Shown here: positions 63,767 to 64,000 of the stretch, one piece after another | How the letters are laid out: each line of letters opens with the position of its first letter | Numbering within the stretch: position 1 is the stretch's first letter | Assembly (NCBI RefSeq): GCF_902706295.1 | Contig: NZ_CACSJJ010000006.1 | Location: 124,001-188,000, forward strand | Length of the DNA: 64,000 nt | Origin: Arthrobacter sp. 18067 | GTDB taxonomy: Bacteria; Actinomycetota; Actinomycetes; Actinomycetales; Micrococcaceae | Direction: 5' to 3' | The notes under the pieces: model-generated | Seen by the model: the letters and a program-made list of their open reading frames with translations, nothing else | Databases searched by the model: none | Told to the model about the DNA's origin: nothing | Program-made: the position numbers and the translations under genes

Positions 63767-64000
63767 ATGCATAAGCAGCGCGTAGTCTTCGTCCACGGCC
63801 TGGGCAGTTTCGGCGCCGCGGCATGGCCGAAGCAACATGGCATGGCCCTGGCTTTCGACGCGCTGTTCCTTCGGCGCCACGGCTTTGATGCCATCGCCGA
63901 ACCTGTGGAATCCAATGTGGCGGCGGACGTAGCCATTGTGATCAACGCGCTGGGTGATTCGGGCGGCGGCCACATTGTGGCTCACGAGCAAGGCGCCATC
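63767..64000 (+). CDS. Alpha/beta hydrolase, N-terminal part (runs off the window)
   Basis: 78 codons visible from ATG 63767. It opens KQRVVFVHGLGSFGAAAWP, the usual oxyanion-hole HG motif of alpha/beta hydrolases. The segment at the window edge is GHIVAHEQGAI: where most members have G-x-S-x-G, this reads A-H-E-Q-G, with glutamate at the nucleophile position. TAGGCT (63755-63760) is 6 nt before the ATG, fitting a leaderless start. The function cannot be named from this fragment. Confidence 0.8.
   Translation, partial: MHKQRVVFVHGLGSFGAAAWPKQHGMALAFDALFLRRHGFDAIAEPVESNVAADVAIVINALGDSGGGHIVAHEQGAI

Overview
The window is chromosomal DNA from a high-GC actinobacterium. Protein families, gene order and sequence style point to Arthrobacter, Paenarthrobacter or a close relative in the Micrococcaceae. 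This is an inference from recognised sequences; no database was searched. There are no rRNA genes, insertion sequences, phage genes or CRISPR arrays. Nearly all of it is core metabolism and information processing, with a few accessory pieces.

Layout. 1-3620: branched-chain amino acid and serine synthesis (end of ilvB, ilvN, ilvC, serA). 3697-9000: an FtsX-type ABC exporter preceded by a structured 5' leader, then metG. 9120-14376 (minus strand): a second FtsX-type exporter with a LuxR/NarL-type two-component system. 14502-18725: leuB, ilvE, a tandem-repeat intergenic region, a metallo-beta-lactamase-fold hydrolase and a fumarylacetoacetate-hydrolase-family enzyme. 18856-21573: gltX, a HAD hydrolase, tRNA-Gln and tRNA-Glu. 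21640-25570: two overlapping dynamin-like GTPases and a DUF1697 gene. 25578-28502: an IclR regulator (probable LtbR) divergent from leuCD. 28713-33538: envelope synthesis (murA, an acyltransferase, gpsA, ddl) and a DUF3515 lipoprotein. 33662-43932: thiL, a DAK2 protein, recG, rsmD, a spermidine-synthase-like gene, an aminotransferase, coaD, a DUF177 gene, rpmF, rnc and mutM. 44107-52100: an accessory block of a secreted protein, an MFS transporter, a propeller-like protein and a 1635-residue exported DUF4082 protein. 52457-64000: smc, ftsY, an MFS exporter, amtB-glnK, a glucose-6-phosphate dehydrogenase homologue, ffh and the start of an alpha/beta hydrolase.

How the genes fit together. ilvBNC, leuB, leuCD and ilvE supply most of valine, isoleucine and leucine synthesis. 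A palindrome lies between the -35 and -10 of the IclR gene beside leuCD, and a related sequence sits upstream of leuB, suggesting one leucine regulon. GltX sits beside tRNA-Glu and tRNA-Gln, as expected where GluRS also charges tRNA-Gln. FtsY and Ffh form the SRP targeting pair. AmtB and GlnK form the ammonium uptake and PII unit, but no glnD follows.

The most interesting points are RNA- and repeat-level. They are: a 92-nt leader that could fold as a three-way junction before the first ABC operon; a perfect 16-bp hairpin inside the first codons of rnc; a GTGAGAGAGCG intergenic repeat family, one cluster of which is a 32-33-bp tandem array; a 24-bp tandem repeat at the 5' end of thiL that duplicates SD-plus-ATG; probable non-AUG starts (ATT and CTG) in two genes; and more than a dozen genes with a TANNNT-like box 5-7 nt before the start codon, consistent with widespread leaderless transcription.
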